Assembly (NCBI GenBank): GCA_022428205.1
Contig: JAKMCW010000040.1
Location: 62,001-126,000, forward strand
Length of the DNA: 64,000 nucleotides
Direction: 5' to 3'
From: Flavobacteriales bacterium
Lineage (GTDB): Bacteria; Bacteroidota; Bacteroidia; Flavobacteriales_D; Sanyastnellaceae
The translations under genes and the position numbers were made by a program. Below are positions 44,438 to 53,916 of the stretch, one piece after another. The notes under the pieces were generated by a model. It was not told the origin of the DNA, searched no databases, and worked only from the letters and a program-made list of their open reading frames with translations. How positions within the stretch are numbered: position 1 is the stretch's first letter; the number at the start of each line of letters is the position of its first letter.

Positions 44438-45241
44438 ATGTCAGGATTTGATTGGAACCGCCACCAAGAAGATGAGGAACGCAAGGAGCGCCGCCGTGCC
44501 GCTTTGCTGTCCTCGCTGACGTATGCTGCCATCGTGGCGGCCTGCTTCTTCTTTGTGGCCTTCCAAGAGGTCACCCCACCACCGGGCGAGCAGTTTGTCG
44601 CGGTGGGCATGGCGGATTTCGGCAACGTCGATGAAGCCGGCGGTGACCGGGAGACCGAAGTGCCGTCCGAGCAAGTAGAGGAGGTGGTGGAGCAAGAGGT
44701 GAGCGAGTCCACCGCAGAAGAGGTGGCGCCTGTCGAGACCGTGGAAACGCAGGAAGTGAGTGAGGTCGATGTGCCCACACAAGAAGAGCCCGTGGAGACG
44801 CCCACGGAAGTAGAAGATCCCGAGCCAGAAATTTCGCAGGACTTGAGCAACGCGCTCAACCAGATGTTCAGCAATAGTGGCGGTGGCGGTTCCGAAGGCC
44901 AACAGCAAGGCACGGGCAACAGCGGTGCAGAGGACGGTCAGATCGAGGGCACAGGTGTGGTCTCGGGTGAATTCGGAGACAGTTTCCTCGAAGGTGGCAC
45001 CATGATTGGCGAGCCGAATTTGGACAGAAAGCCGGACGAGGAAGGTGTGGTTCGCATGAAGATTTATGTCGATAAATCGGGGGCCGTTACCGACGCGCGC
45101 TTTGATGCGGCCAACAGCACGACTTCGAGCAGCCGACTTGTGGCGCTAGCCAAAGAGGCGGCCTTGACGGCAAAGTTCAGTAGCCATCCCACCAAGCCGA
45201 CCCGCATCGGCTGGATCCAATTCAACTTTGAATTGCAGTGA
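44438..45241 (+). CDS. TonB-like energy transducer
   Basis: 267 residues. One transmembrane anchor near residues 28-46 (AIVAACFFFVAFQEV) follows a short, charged cytoplasmic N-terminus. A long acidic Glu/Val/Pro/Thr linker spans about 60-130 and a Gly/Gln-rich spacer follows. The C-terminal 65 residues (VRMKIYVDKSGAVTDARF...) look like a TonB C-terminal domain. The linker is acidic rather than the usual Pro/Lys-rich type. It would contact outer-membrane receptors, driven by ExbB-ExbD. TolA-like function is an alternative. Confidence 0.85.
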   Translation: MSGFDWNRHQEDEERKERRRAALLSSLTYAAIVAACFFFVAFQEVTPPPGEQFVAVGMADFGNVDEAGGDRETEVPSEQVEEVVEQEVSESTAEEVAPVETVETQEVSEVDVPTQEEPVETPTEVEDPEPEISQDLSNALNQMFSNSGGGGSEGQQQGTGNSGAEDGQIEGTGVVSGEFGDSFLEGGTMIGEPNLDRKPDEEGVVRMKIYVDKSGAVTDARFDAANSTTSSSRLVALAKEAALTAKFSSHPTKPTRIGWIQFNFELQ

Positions 45242-45466
45242 GTGAATGGCCCCAACTTCCCGCCCCGCTGAATTTCAGTGTGGACCTCATTGAGGACCCT
45301 CAAGGCTACTGGGATTCCATGGGCAAGGTTAGTTCATCACGGGGGGCAGTATGGTCCGCTGCACCAGGGCATTCGGGTTCTTGGGTTGTTTGTGTGTGCG
45401 CCCGGAATGGCAGGGTAGAGGCACCGCCCGCACATATGGGGTGAACTTTTACGCATTGGGCTAAGC

Positions 45467-46672
45467 ATGACGTACCAAGAAACCTTGGAATGGTTGTACC
45501 AACAGCTTCCCATGTTCCAGCGGACGGGGCCGGTGCGCTACCGGATTGACCTTTCCAAGACACTGGCGCTCTGTGCGGCACTCGGTCATCCTGAGCGGGA
45601 CTTGAAGGTGGTGCACATCGCAGGGACCAATGGCAAAGGTTCGGTCAGCCATGCTGTGGCGGCAGCGTTAACCCGGCGCGGACAGAAGGTGGGCTTATAC
45701 ACTTCACCTCACTTAGACGATCCGAGAGAACGCATTCGCATCGATGGAGAGATGATCTCCAAGGAGGCGTTTACTGATTTTGTGAGCGGTCATCATGCTG
45801 TGTGGACGGAGCTGAAGCCCAGTTTTTTCGAACTCATCTTCGGCATGGCCTTGGTGCACTTCCGCGATGCTGACGTAGACACTGTGGTCCTGGAAACTGG
45901 CATGGGCGGGCGGCTCGATTCTACCAACATCTTTCCGGCACCGCTGGTGACGGCCATCACCTCAATTGGCCTGGACCACCAACAATTTCTGGGCGACAAT
46001 CTGAGGTCCATCGCGGGTGAGAAGGCCGGTATTCTCAAGGAAGGAGTGCCGTGCGTGCTCGGCGTACTGCCGCCTGAGGCGCGTTCAGTGGTGCTCGAGC
46101 GGTCTTTGCGGCTGGGGGTGGAGGTCTACGATGGCTTGACCGACCCCACACCACAAGATGGGCCGGTATGGCTTGCCCGCAACCGCGGTGTGGCCCGTCG
46201 GGTGTTGGACCTCCTTGGGGGTGCCTCGAGCGATGAAGTGGTGCTTCAATCAGGTCCTGCCGGATGGGGCCTCGAGGGGCGTTGGCATCGTTGGGGCGAC
46301 CACATCATCTTGGATTGCGCCCACAACGTGGAAGGACTCTCGGCCACGGGGCTGGCATTGTCGGCCTTGGAGCGGCCATTGCGGATTGTATACGCGGCTG
46401 TGGCCGATAAGGACGTAGAAGAAGCATTGGCTTGCCTGCCTGACGCTGGTGCTCACCATTGGTGCGCAGCGGAGGTGCCCCGCGCGATGACTGTGCTCGA
46501 ATTGCAGCAGCGTGCCAAGCAGCAAGGGCGTTCAGGCATGGCCCACGCCACGGTAGCCGACGCGGTGCGGACCGCAATGGCTGAGCGCAACGGAAATGAG
46601 CTCGTTGTGGTGCTGGGCAGCGTTTTTACGGTAGGTGAGGCCTTGGCCTTCCTAAAGTCAGCGCAGGCCTGA
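45467..46672 (+). CDS. folC: Folylpolyglutamate synthase/dihydrofolate synthase
   Basis: Bifunctional Mur-ligase-like enzyme that adds glutamate to dihydropteroate and folates. 401 residues: ATP-binding VVHIAGTNGKGSVSH, LYTSPHLDDPRERIRIDG, LETGMGGRLDSTN and the C-terminal ILDCAHNVEGL. These are the two FolC signatures. Lies after a 225-nt gap holding no convincing gene; the stop is adjacent to the convergent haloperoxidase-like gene. Confidence 0.96.
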   Translation: MTYQETLEWLYQQLPMFQRTGPVRYRIDLSKTLALCAALGHPERDLKVVHIAGTNGKGSVSHAVAAALTRRGQKVGLYTSPHLDDPRERIRIDGEMISKEAFTDFVSGHHAVWTELKPSFFELIFGMALVHFRDADVDTVVLETGMGGRLDSTNIFPAPLVTAITSIGLDHQQFLGDNLRSIAGEKAGILKEGVPCVLGVLPPEARSVVLERSLRLGVEVYDGLTDPTPQDGPVWLARNRGVARRVLDLLGGASSDEVVLQSGPAGWGLEGRWHRWGDHIILDCAHNVEGLSATGLALSALERPLRIVYAAVADKDVEEALACLPDAGAHHWCAAEVPRAMTVLELQQRAKQQGRSGMAHATVADAVRTAMAERNGNELVVVLGSVFTVGEALAFLKSAQA

Positions 46673-48838
46673 TCAGAGGCACTGACAGCCGTAAATACCG
46701 AGCAAGATCAGCAAGTCTGTGGTGCCCACGAGGTCATCGAGGTCGATGTCTGCTGGGTGAGGTCCAATGTGCCCAAAGTTGGCCAGCATATACAGGACGT
46801 CTTCCACTGTTTGGGCGCCATCGCCATCGAGGTCTCCGAGACAGCCGCCATACGGCCCAACTCCGCAGGTGTTGTTGATGGACCCACTGAAATAAGCATT
46901 GGCCATCTCCACAGCTTGGGTTCCACATACGATGCCCATTTGGCGTCCACGGATGTCGTCCGTAACGGGGTGTATGCCTCCCCAAATGCGCGAGAGGCTG
47001 CATTGGTCTGAAGCGTCATAATAGGTGGCCCATTGCAAGGTCACATCCACGCTGGGACCGATTTCAAATACGAGGAAATCGTCCTTCGGACAGAAAAACT
47101 CTCCCATGCCACCAGGGAAGTAAGGGTCGCCTGTGATGGCGGTCAGCACTTCTGCAGCTGCGCGGCTAAAGGTCGAATGTCCAGAGACGTATCCTGCAAA
47201 GGGAGGGGTGACGAAGCTGGGGCGCTGATAGGGCCACCAGTTTTCGGCCAGGATCCAGCCAACTCCCGCAATATTGCCCGTGGTGTCAACAGGCACATCC
47301 AGGCCATTTTCGGACTCGAAAGTGTCGATGTAGTCAGGGCCGCGCCAAGTGTACACCTTGATTTTTCCAATGTTGGCGCCTCCGTCTCCCGCGAGGCTGT
47401 CCGTATCATCTACCAACTCGATGAAGCCCGGGTACAAGGGGATGCCATTGGGGCTGTAGCTCGGGAGGGCAGGGTCCGAGGACTGACCCTGATCGGCCAT
47501 GTAACGGATCGCTGAAATGGGGCGCGTGTAGTCGTAGTAGCCTTTGACGCTCCAAGCCGCGATAGCCGCGTCGTGAACGGCTCCACCCAAGGTCAAGTAC
47601 GCCTTGACTTCGTATTCCAAGGGGTCAATTTCACCGCCTTCTCCCATCCAATCATGCGTGAATTCGGGGTGTGACATGACTTCATTCAAGATGCTGAACC
47701 AGTGTCCCGGAGGGGTCTCACTGTCCGGGCCATCTGCCCAGAATTCTGCCAAAACCCGCGCATAGTCACCCAACGGTACCAATTGGGGGTCATACGGCGC
47801 CCCGGTATAGGGATTCATGGTGTGCCCTTCACCAGCATCGCCCCCATCGAAATAGGTGTAGAAGTCCCCGTATTCCTCCAAAGTTTCGGGAAAGGCAGGG
47901 GTATTTCCGATGTTGGCAGGACTGACATCAATGGTCACACCGTTGAAGGGGTCGTGGTGGGATTGCCAGATGCTCACCATGGAGAAGTGGTGCTTGTACA
48001 TGCTGTCTGAAGCCACCGTCTGATCCCCACCGATGTAAACGGGTTCTCCTGGGTCGAGCCAAGTGGGCCACATTTCGTTGTCGCGCTCATACATGACCAT
48101 TTGGTCATCATCCAAGGCGAAGGGAGCAACCCAGCCCCACTCAGGACTCTGAAAAGGGGGTGCACTTTCCAATACTTGGCCAGATTGGTCGACGAAGCCA
48201 TTGATGGCAAGGGGCTGCCAGCGGTTGGGGTCGGTCACCGTTGGGTTCCCTGGATCGGAAACCACCAATTGGTCATTAAAGGGCTCGTAGTAGAGGTTGG
48301 TGTAGTCGAAGACTTCATTGGCTCCGTCTTGCATGCCAAAGGCGATGACTTCCTCTGCGATGTAATTGCCCAATGCCGCTGGGGAACCCGCCGAGTAATT
48401 GGATGAGGTCAATGAAGGGTCGTAACCATTGGCCGTGAACAAGGAGTCGAAGCGGGCTTGCGCCTGGACTACACCTGGTGAATTGGTATAACGGTGAGTC
48501 AGGATTCTGTATGCCGCATAGGAGACAGCCTCCTTCCGGGCGGTTGGAATGTCCAAAAAGGGCAAAACGAATTCGGGAACCCCATCGAATTCTGAAGTGT
48601 ATCCACCCAAAGTGTGCCCGAGAAGCATGGGTTCGGCGACATCATCATATGCCGCCCATGCATCGTACATCCCCAGCGATACGTGGTAGAGGTTTCGGGC
48701 ATGGATTGGGGGCCGGGCAAAATCGACACGAATGCCTTTGAGCTGGGCTTCAATCCACTCAAAAGCGATGTCATGCTCTTCTCCTTGGGCAAGCAGAGAG
48801 AAAGGCAAGAGCAAAACGAGAAGAAGTCTGATGCGCAT
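46673..48838 (-). CDS. Exported vanadium-haloperoxidase/PAP2-like protein with dockerin-like C-terminus
   Basis: I use ATG 48838 (MRIRLLLVLLLPFSLLAQ, a signal peptide) rather than GTG 48856, giving 721 residues. The fold of the VCPO/PAP2 family is indicated by YYDYTRPISAIRY, PFAGYVSGHSTFSRAAAEVL (SGHS motif) and SRIWGGIHPVTDDIRGRQMG with catalytic His. Haloperoxidases oxidise halides with H2O2; acid phosphatase activity is the alternative. The last 50 or so residues, DLDGDGAQTVEDVLYMLANFG and DLVGTTDLLILLGIYG, form two EF-hand-like loops like a dockerin. No T9SS type A CTD. Confidence 0.85.
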   Translation of the reverse strand: MRIRLLLVLLLPFSLLAQGEEHDIAFEWIEAQLKGIRVDFARPPIHARNLYHVSLGMYDAWAAYDDVAEPMLLGHTLGGYTSEFDGVPEFVLPFLDIPTARKEAVSYAAYRILTHRYTNSPGVVQAQARFDSLFTANGYDPSLTSSNYSAGSPAALGNYIAEEVIAFGMQDGANEVFDYTNLYYEPFNDQLVVSDPGNPTVTDPNRWQPLAINGFVDQSGQVLESAPPFQSPEWGWVAPFALDDDQMVMYERDNEMWPTWLDPGEPVYIGGDQTVASDSMYKHHFSMVSIWQSHHDPFNGVTIDVSPANIGNTPAFPETLEEYGDFYTYFDGGDAGEGHTMNPYTGAPYDPQLVPLGDYARVLAEFWADGPDSETPPGHWFSILNEVMSHPEFTHDWMGEGGEIDPLEYEVKAYLTLGGAVHDAAIAAWSVKGYYDYTRPISAIRYMADQGQSSDPALPSYSPNGIPLYPGFIELVDDTDSLAGDGGANIGKIKVYTWRGPDYIDTFESENGLDVPVDTTGNIAGVGWILAENWWPYQRPSFVTPPFAGYVSGHSTFSRAAAEVLTAITGDPYFPGGMGEFFCPKDDFLVFEIGPSVDVTLQWATYYDASDQCSLSRIWGGIHPVTDDIRGRQMGIVCGTQAVEMANAYFSGSINNTCGVGPYGGCLGDLDGDGAQTVEDVLYMLANFGHIGPHPADIDLDDLVGTTDLLILLGIYGCQCL

Positions 48839-49077
48839 GACCGGTGTGATTTTCACGTACTATCTCGACAAAACAACCATTTGAAACGAGAAAACAACAA
48901 TAATAAAGGTCGGAAATTTTTCTGACATGAAGTGCAATGACGGTTACACTTCAAGATTGGACCGTCTTCAATGTAGGGCATTCCCTGAGGTCCTTTCCCC
49001 ATTAATCGGTGGGTGTATGGTGCAGTTGTGACCATCTAACGTCCTGCGCTGGGCGCCGGGAACCGGGGTGTATTGTG

Positions 49078-49152
49078 TGGGCGGTGAGGGACTCGAACCC
49101 CCGACCCCCTCGGTGTAAACGAGGTGCTCTGAACCAGCTGAGCTAACCGCCC
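49078..49152 (-). tRNA. tRNA-Val (anticodon UAC)
   Basis: The minus strand folds as a 75-nt tRNA: acceptor GGGCGGT/ACCGCCC, D-arm AGCTCAGCTGGTTCAGAGC, anticodon stem CTCGT..ACGAG-type pairing around loop TTTACAC (anticodon TAC), T-arm GGGGTTCGAGTCCC. No CCA is encoded. Confidence 0.96.
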
Positions 49153-49161
49153 TAAGGACCG

Positions 49162-49169
49162 CGAAAATA
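49162..49169 (-). promoter_or_regulatory. Putative -7 box of the tRNA-Val promoter
   Basis: TATTTTCG on the minus strand ends 9 nt before the tRNA 5' end, the same layout as tRNA-Leu. A 5-bp inverted repeat GTCCG-AAATTG-CGGAC (49180-49195) lies just upstream, immediately before the divergent methyltransferase ATG. Confidence 0.5.
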
Positions 49170-49195
49170 GTGCATGAAAGTCCGAAATTGCGGAC

Positions 49196-50026
49196 ATGAA
49201 TCGCACTTTGGGTTTGTGGGGGTGGTCCAGGTGGCTGAAGCGCTGGTTCGCTTTGCCCCTGTGGCGTCAGGATCTGGGGGCTTTTACGGCCCATCTGCGC
49301 AACTGGAAGGCGACGGGTACAGATTCGATTTTGAGGGAGGTCTCGAACAGAGATGATGCTTTGAAGCAGGATAAACAGCTCTTGAAATGGCGGGACTTTG
49401 GTGCAGGTTGTCCTCCGGAGGGCAGCCCACGTACTGATGAGATCAGAAAATTGGCCGGTTCGGCTTCATCTGATCAGCGAAAGGGCCGTTGGTTGATGTC
49501 GGTGGTACGCACTGTGGCAGCGCAAAAAAGGCGGGAGGTGCGCATTCTTGAATTGGGAACTTGCCTCGGGTCTGGCAGCGATTACTTGGCGTCGGGCGCG
49601 CCAGCAGGAGCTGCCTACCACGGATTGGAAGGCAGTGAAGTCCTCGCTGATTTTACGCGGCGTCGCTTAGAGAGGCACCGCGCAAGGGGTGTTCGGGTAG
49701 CAGTAGGTGTTGGACCATTCTCCCAAACGCTGCCTGTGCTCGTGGGGTCTGAAAGTCGGTTTGATGTGGTGTTCCTCGACGGTTGTCACGAGGGGGGGGC
49801 TTTGATGCAGCAATGGCATGACATTCAACCCTTGCTCGCCGACGGGTTTGTGGTGATTGTAGATGACATTCGATGGTCAAGCGACATGTTTCAAGCCTGG
49901 ACAGCGCTCTCTTCATCAAAGGGCATCATGGGAATCGACCTCTTCAGAATGGGGGTTGTGACCGCATCTGATCCTGTTGGCCAGCCCCAAGGAAATCACC
50001 GCGTTTCCTGGCTTTGTAGGGCGTGA
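49196..50026 (+). CDS. Class I SAM-dependent methyltransferase
   Basis: 276 residues. The SAM-binding motif is ILELGTCLGSGSDYLASGA near residue 118, followed by DVVFLDGCHEGGALMQQW and an acidic motif FVVIVDDIRW, an O-methyltransferase-like layout. The first ~100 residues are basic and hydrophobic with no clear domain. Substrate unknown. Starts about 43 nt from tRNA-Val, divergently; its stop lies 47 nt before the gpmI start. Confidence 0.78.
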   Translation: MNRTLGLWGWSRWLKRWFALPLWRQDLGAFTAHLRNWKATGTDSILREVSNRDDALKQDKQLLKWRDFGAGCPPEGSPRTDEIRKLAGSASSDQRKGRWLMSVVRTVAAQKRREVRILELGTCLGSGSDYLASGAPAGAAYHGLEGSEVLADFTRRRLERHRARGVRVAVGVGPFSQTLPVLVGSESRFDVVFLDGCHEGGALMQQWHDIQPLLADGFVVIVDDIRWSSDMFQAWTALSSSKGIMGIDLFRMGVVTASDPVGQPQGNHRVSWLCRA

Positions 50027-50058
50027 TTGCAAAGTGTGGTGCCGGCCCTTTCAAAGGG

Positions 50059-50066
50059 TACCTTCG
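50059..50066 (+). promoter_or_regulatory. -7-like box before gpmI
   Basis: TACCTTCG, matching TANNTTCG, ends 7 nt before the gpmI ATG at 50074. No clear -33 element. Confidence 0.35.
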
Positions 50067-50073
50067 CGGCGCC

Positions 50074-51615
50074 ATGGAAAAAACAGCGCTCATCATCCTC
50101 GATGGTTGGGGAATTGGTCAACCCGATGACAACAACGCAGTCCACACAGCGGATACGCCGTGTTTTGAAGGCATCATGGAACGCTACCCCCATGCTCGGT
50201 TGACGACGCATGGAGAGCAGGTGGGCCTGCCCGAAGGCCAAATGGGCAACAGTGAGGTTGGCCACCTCAACATTGGTGCCGGGCGCATCGTGTACCAGGA
50301 TTTGTTGCGGATCGACCGGGCAGTGGCAGATGGCCAGCTCGCCACCGAACCCACATTGCAGGCCGCCTTGTCCCGTGCCAAGCAGGACGGTTGTCGTTTG
50401 CACTTCATGGGGTTGGTCAGCCAGGGCGGTGTGCACAGCCAACAGGCACACCTTCACGCCTTGCTGCGCATCGCTGCGGATGCTGGAGTGCCGGATGTAG
50501 TAGTGCATGCGTTCACGGATGGGCGCGATACAGCGCCGAAATTGGGTGCGGGCTATTTGACGGAATTGCAGGAGGTGTGTGATGAGACTGGCGCGGCCAT
50601 CGCAACCGTATGCGGTCGCTACTGGGCCATGGACAGGGATCGACGCTGGGAGCGCATTGCCAAGGCGTATCGCGCCATGGTGCACGGAGAAGGCATGGCT
50701 TTTGATTCTGCCGCGGCGGCGATGAAGGCCGCTTATGATTCTGATACCACCGACGAGTTTGTGGAGCCCGCTGTGTTGGACGGGGTGGACGGCCTCATCC
50801 GCAATGGAGACGTCGTTTTGTGCTTCAATTTCAGAACAGACCGCTGCCGTCAGATCACCACGGCCCTCACCCAAGAGGCCTTTGCCGACCACGGGATGGT
50901 TCCCTTGGATTTGCATTACGTGACCATGACCAACTACGACGATCGGTTCCAGGGCGTGCATGTGATGTACGATAAGCCCAATCTGAAGATGACCCTCGGT
51001 GAGGCAGTGTCTGCCGCTTCCGGAACGCAGTTGCGCTTGGCGGAAACGGAGAAATATCCGCACGTCACTTTTTTCTTTAGTGGTGGCCGCGAGGAGGAGT
51101 TTCCAGGAGAACAACGCGCGGTAGCGCCATCTCCCAAAGTGGCGACTTACGACTTACAGCCTACCATGAGTGCGTCGGGCGTGGCGGATGCCGCCATCGC
51201 TGCCATGACTTCTGGTGCAGCACCTGACTTCATCTGTTTGAATTTTGCCAACCCCGACATGGTAGGCCATACGGGTGTTTTCGAAGCCGTTGTCACGGCT
51301 TGTGAAGAGACCGACCGGCAACTGGCACGCGTGCTTGAAGCGGGCCAAAACGAGGGGTATCACTTTGTGGTGATTGCCGACCACGGCAATGCGGAGTACG
51401 CCCGCAACCCCGACGGCTCTCCGCACACGGCCCACACCACCAACTTGGTGCCGGTGGTGATCATCGAGGGACAGGGCCGTTTGGCCTTGGCTGGCAGCGA
51501 CGCCGTTCGGGACGGCATCCTTGCAGATGTGGCGCCCACGGTGTTGGACCTCATGGGCATAGCCGTGCCAGAAGAAATGACCGGTCGCAGCTTGCTTGGA
51601 AAAGCGAAGCCCTAA
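50074..51615 (+). CDS. gpmI: 2,3-bisphosphoglycerate-independent phosphoglycerate mutase
   Basis: Mn-dependent glycolytic enzyme interconverting 3- and 2-phosphoglycerate. Start ATG 50074 (MEKTALIILDG) gives 513 residues; the track ORF is extended by 17 residues. Motifs: ILDGWGIG, the catalytic Ser60 in QMGNSEVGHLNIGAGR, FTDGRDTAP, YWAMDRDRRWER, NFRTDRCRQIT, NFANPDMVGHTG and IADHGNAEYA. All metal and active-site motifs are intact. Stop lies 5 nt from the convergent adhesin stop. Confidence 0.97.
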   Translation: MEKTALIILDGWGIGQPDDNNAVHTADTPCFEGIMERYPHARLTTHGEQVGLPEGQMGNSEVGHLNIGAGRIVYQDLLRIDRAVADGQLATEPTLQAALSRAKQDGCRLHFMGLVSQGGVHSQQAHLHALLRIAADAGVPDVVVHAFTDGRDTAPKLGAGYLTELQEVCDETGAAIATVCGRYWAMDRDRRWERIAKAYRAMVHGEGMAFDSAAAAMKAAYDSDTTDEFVEPAVLDGVDGLIRNGDVVLCFNFRTDRCRQITTALTQEAFADHGMVPLDLHYVTMTNYDDRFQGVHVMYDKPNLKMTLGEAVSAASGTQLRLAETEKYPHVTFFFSGGREEEFPGEQRAVAPSPKVATYDLQPTMSASGVADAAIAAMTSGAAPDFICLNFANPDMVGHTGVFEAVVTACEETDRQLARVLEAGQNEGYHFVVIADHGNAEYARNPDGSPHTAHTTNLVPVVIIEGQGRLALAGSDAVRDGILADVAPTVLDLMGIAVPEEMTGRSLLGKAKP

Positions 51616-51620
51616 CAGGA

Positions 51621-53825
51621 TTACTGGCGCTGGCGCAGGATTTGGAGGTTTCCGCGGAAACTCATGCCGTCATTTCGGCTGAAGATGTAGTAGTATGTGC
51701 CGTCTGAGCAGCCTTCACCATCCCACGTGGAGTCGTAGTTCTCGTCGAAATAGACCTCGTTGCCCCACCGGTTGAAAATGCGGATGCTGCTGCCGGGATA
51801 GCCCTCAATTCCTTCAATCACAAAGCGGTCGTTCTCCCCGTCATTGTTGGGGGTGAAGATGTTGGGGATGATGGTCTCGCACGCCTCGGAAGTGACATCT
51901 ACGTTGAGGGTCGAACCGCATTCGTCGGTGATCACCACCGTGATGGTCGTATTGGCACCGCCCACATACATGCTGCCGGTGGCATTGGTGAAGACCACAT
52001 TGGAATCCGTTTCTGCTGTCAATGGCACGCCATCCAACCCCTCAAAGGTGTAGATGAAGGTGCCGCCTTCGACACCCAATACGCCTTGTTGGAAAAGGCA
52101 GAATGTGGCGTCTGAGCTTACAATCGGCGCGTAGGTGGGGACCAGGACCGTCCAGTTGGCCTCGTCTGTCTGGCCACAGGCGTCTTCGGCGTTGACGGTA
52201 AACGTCTCGTTCGTGCTGGGGCTTACGGTCGCATTTGCGCCATTGGCATTGTCCACATTGCCGGACCATTGCCAGGTGACGGTTCCGCTTCCGGAGATGA
52301 CGTCGGTACCCAATTGGACAGGATCCCCTGGACAATACGGTGTGTCTTCTTGCACGATGGCCACCTCCAAAGGCGTAGGGTCAACCAAGTCGACCGGAGT
52401 CACGGTCGAGTCACCGCAGACATCGGTCACCGTCAAGAAGATGGTGGTAGGCTCAAGGTCTTCGTAATCAATGGTCGAGGTCGTATCCCCTGTGGTCCAT
52501 GAAAAGGTGAACGGCGCATATCCTTGGGTCACCAATGCTGAAATCTCAACGGGCGGGCAGAGGGCCACTTCCTCAGGCACCTGCACCAGAATGGGGTCGG
52601 GGTCTTGGATGACCAAGGTGGCAGAAGCCAACGTGGAGTCTCCACAGAGGTTGACATAGAGGTACTCCAAGGTCACCGTCTCAGCGCCTTCCTCGATGTT
52701 GTCGGCGAAGACCTCCAATGGAATCTGCTGTTCGCTCTGGCCGGCTTCCATGATGACCGCGGTGTCAATGGCAGCAAAGTCCACGCCAGACTCAGCCGTG
52801 CCATAGATGAACAACTCGAGCGTATCAGCCAAAGTGGCCACTGGTCGGATCACGGTGAAAGCCGCTTCATTGCATCCTTCGACGACGACCGTATCGCCCA
52901 GAAATACGGGGGCACCCCCGATGCTGGCCGATGCTTCGATGTTGGCGCCATTGGAGGCGAAGCTCCCACCTTGGAGAAACACGGCGCTGTCAAAGGCGGT
53001 ATCCCCAGCGTCGGCGATGGCGATTTTGATGTGATAAGTGGCGCCGCATTGGACCTGCGCCCGAGCGGTGAGGACAACCGTAAATCCATCGAGCTGGACG
53101 GAAGTAATGTCGCCATTGTTTTCGTTGTCCACGTAATAGGCCGTGTTCAGGTTCCACTGTGGACTTACCTGGTTGCAATTGGCCGCAGAGCCTGCAAATC
53201 CCGCAGTTCCGTTGTTCACGGAATTGATGGTAACGGGGATGGTCTCGTCGGCCAAAATGGGGTTGGGGATGGTGGCCAAGTTGACGGCGTTATCCGAATA
53301 AGGGCCGTTAATCCCAGGGCCGGACAAGAAGAATCCGAAGGCGTCATTGACCGAACCACAGACGTACTCGTTGTACTCCTCAGATCCAAATATGTAATTG
53401 AAAATCAAAGAGTCACCTGTAGGAACAAAATCGAACTCCAAGATGGCAGCGTCGTTCGTGTTAAAGGTGCTCAACTGTGTGAGATCCGGGTCGCCTGCAC
53501 CGGAATTGCCCCCATCCAGACTGGAAGAACCACTGTTGTTAGGGCCGATGGCAAAGGAGATGTTGCCCGAAGCCAACATGATGCCGTCCGGGATTTCTAT
53601 GTTGGTGTAGTTGGCGTCAAAACTGCCGATCTGATTCAGGTCTCCGCTGAAAGTGATGTTGCTCACCGAAACACCTTCACCGAGCAGGTAGTCCACCAAG
53701 GCCTCTTCCGGTGTGACTGTAGGGTCAGTGATCAGCTGTGCGTGGGCCGAGGTACACAGCACCAACATTAGAAATGTCAGCAGTTCAATGGCCTTTGAGG
53801 CTTGGAAGGGGCGCGTATGAATCAT
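51621..53825 (-). CDS. Surface adhesin-like protein: choice-of-anchor L, Calx-beta-like and PKD-like domains, T9SS type B (gliding-associated) CTD
   Basis: Start ATG 53825 ([10 protein letters not shown]) gives 734 residues; the track start is 91 residues too early. Signal peptide [16 protein letters not shown]. Residues 30-270 resemble the choice-of-anchor L domain ([12 protein letters not shown]...[14 protein letters not shown]...[11 protein letters not shown]). A Calx-beta-like stretch and PKD-like repeats follow ([24 protein letters not shown]). The C-terminus [42 protein letters not shown] is the gliding-motility-associated type B CTD. Probable T9SS cargo, surface adhesin. Convergent with gpmI. 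Confidence 0.92.
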   Translation of the reverse strand: MIHTRPFQASKAIELLTFLMLVLCTSAHAQLITDPTVTPEEALVDYLLGEGVSVSNITFSGDLNQIGSFDANYTNIEIPDGIMLASGNISFAIGPNNSGSSSLDGGNSGAGDPDLTQLSTFNTNDAAILEFDFVPTGDSLIFNYIFGSEEYNEYVCGSVNDAFGFFLSGPGINGPYSDNAVNLATIPNPILADETIPVTINSVNNGTAGFAGSAANCNQVSPQWNLNTAYYVDNENNGDITSVQLDGFTVVLTARAQVQCGATYHIKIAIADAGDTAFDSAVFLQGGSFASNGANIEASASIGGAPVFLGDTVVVEGCNEAAFTVIRPVATLADTLELFIYGTAESGVDFAAIDTAVIMEAGQSEQQIPLEVFADNIEEGAETVTLEYLYVNLCGDSTLASATLVIQDPDPILVQVPEEVALCPPVEISALVTQGYAPFTFSWTTGDTTSTIDYEDLEPTTIFLTVTDVCGDSTVTPVDLVDPTPLEVAIVQEDTPYCPGDPVQLGTDVISGSGTVTWQWSGNVDNANGANATVSPSTNETFTVNAEDACGQTDEANWTVLVPTYAPIVSSDATFCLFQQGVLGVEGGTFIYTFEGLDGVPLTAETDSNVVFTNATGSMYVGGANTTITVVITDECGSTLNVDVTSEACETIIPNIFTPNNDGENDRFVIEGIEGYPGSSIRIFNRWGNEVYFDENYDSTWDGEGCSDGTYYYIFSRNDGMSFRGNLQILRQRQ

Positions 53826-53916
53826 GGCAGGTTTCGCGTTCAAAATAGAAAGGAAGTCGACAAGTGTGACCATCGAAAGGCGGAATGAACAGGTCAGCCG
53901 TTGGTACCTTTCGGCC

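Noticed and set aside
45238-45444. A 68-residue ORF (GTG start overlapping the tonB-like stop)
   Set aside because: Start overlap is tempting, but it has no recognisable feature and lies in a 225-nt gap; coding status unsupported.
48857-49077. Possible gene in the 221-nt gap upstream of the haloperoxidase-like gene
   Set aside because: A-rich leader with no ORF or RNA fold that I can support.
52605-53771. A 388-residue plus-strand ORF opposite the adhesin
   Set aside because: Shadow of the adhesin gene; composition His/Val/Asp-rich with no signal or motif.
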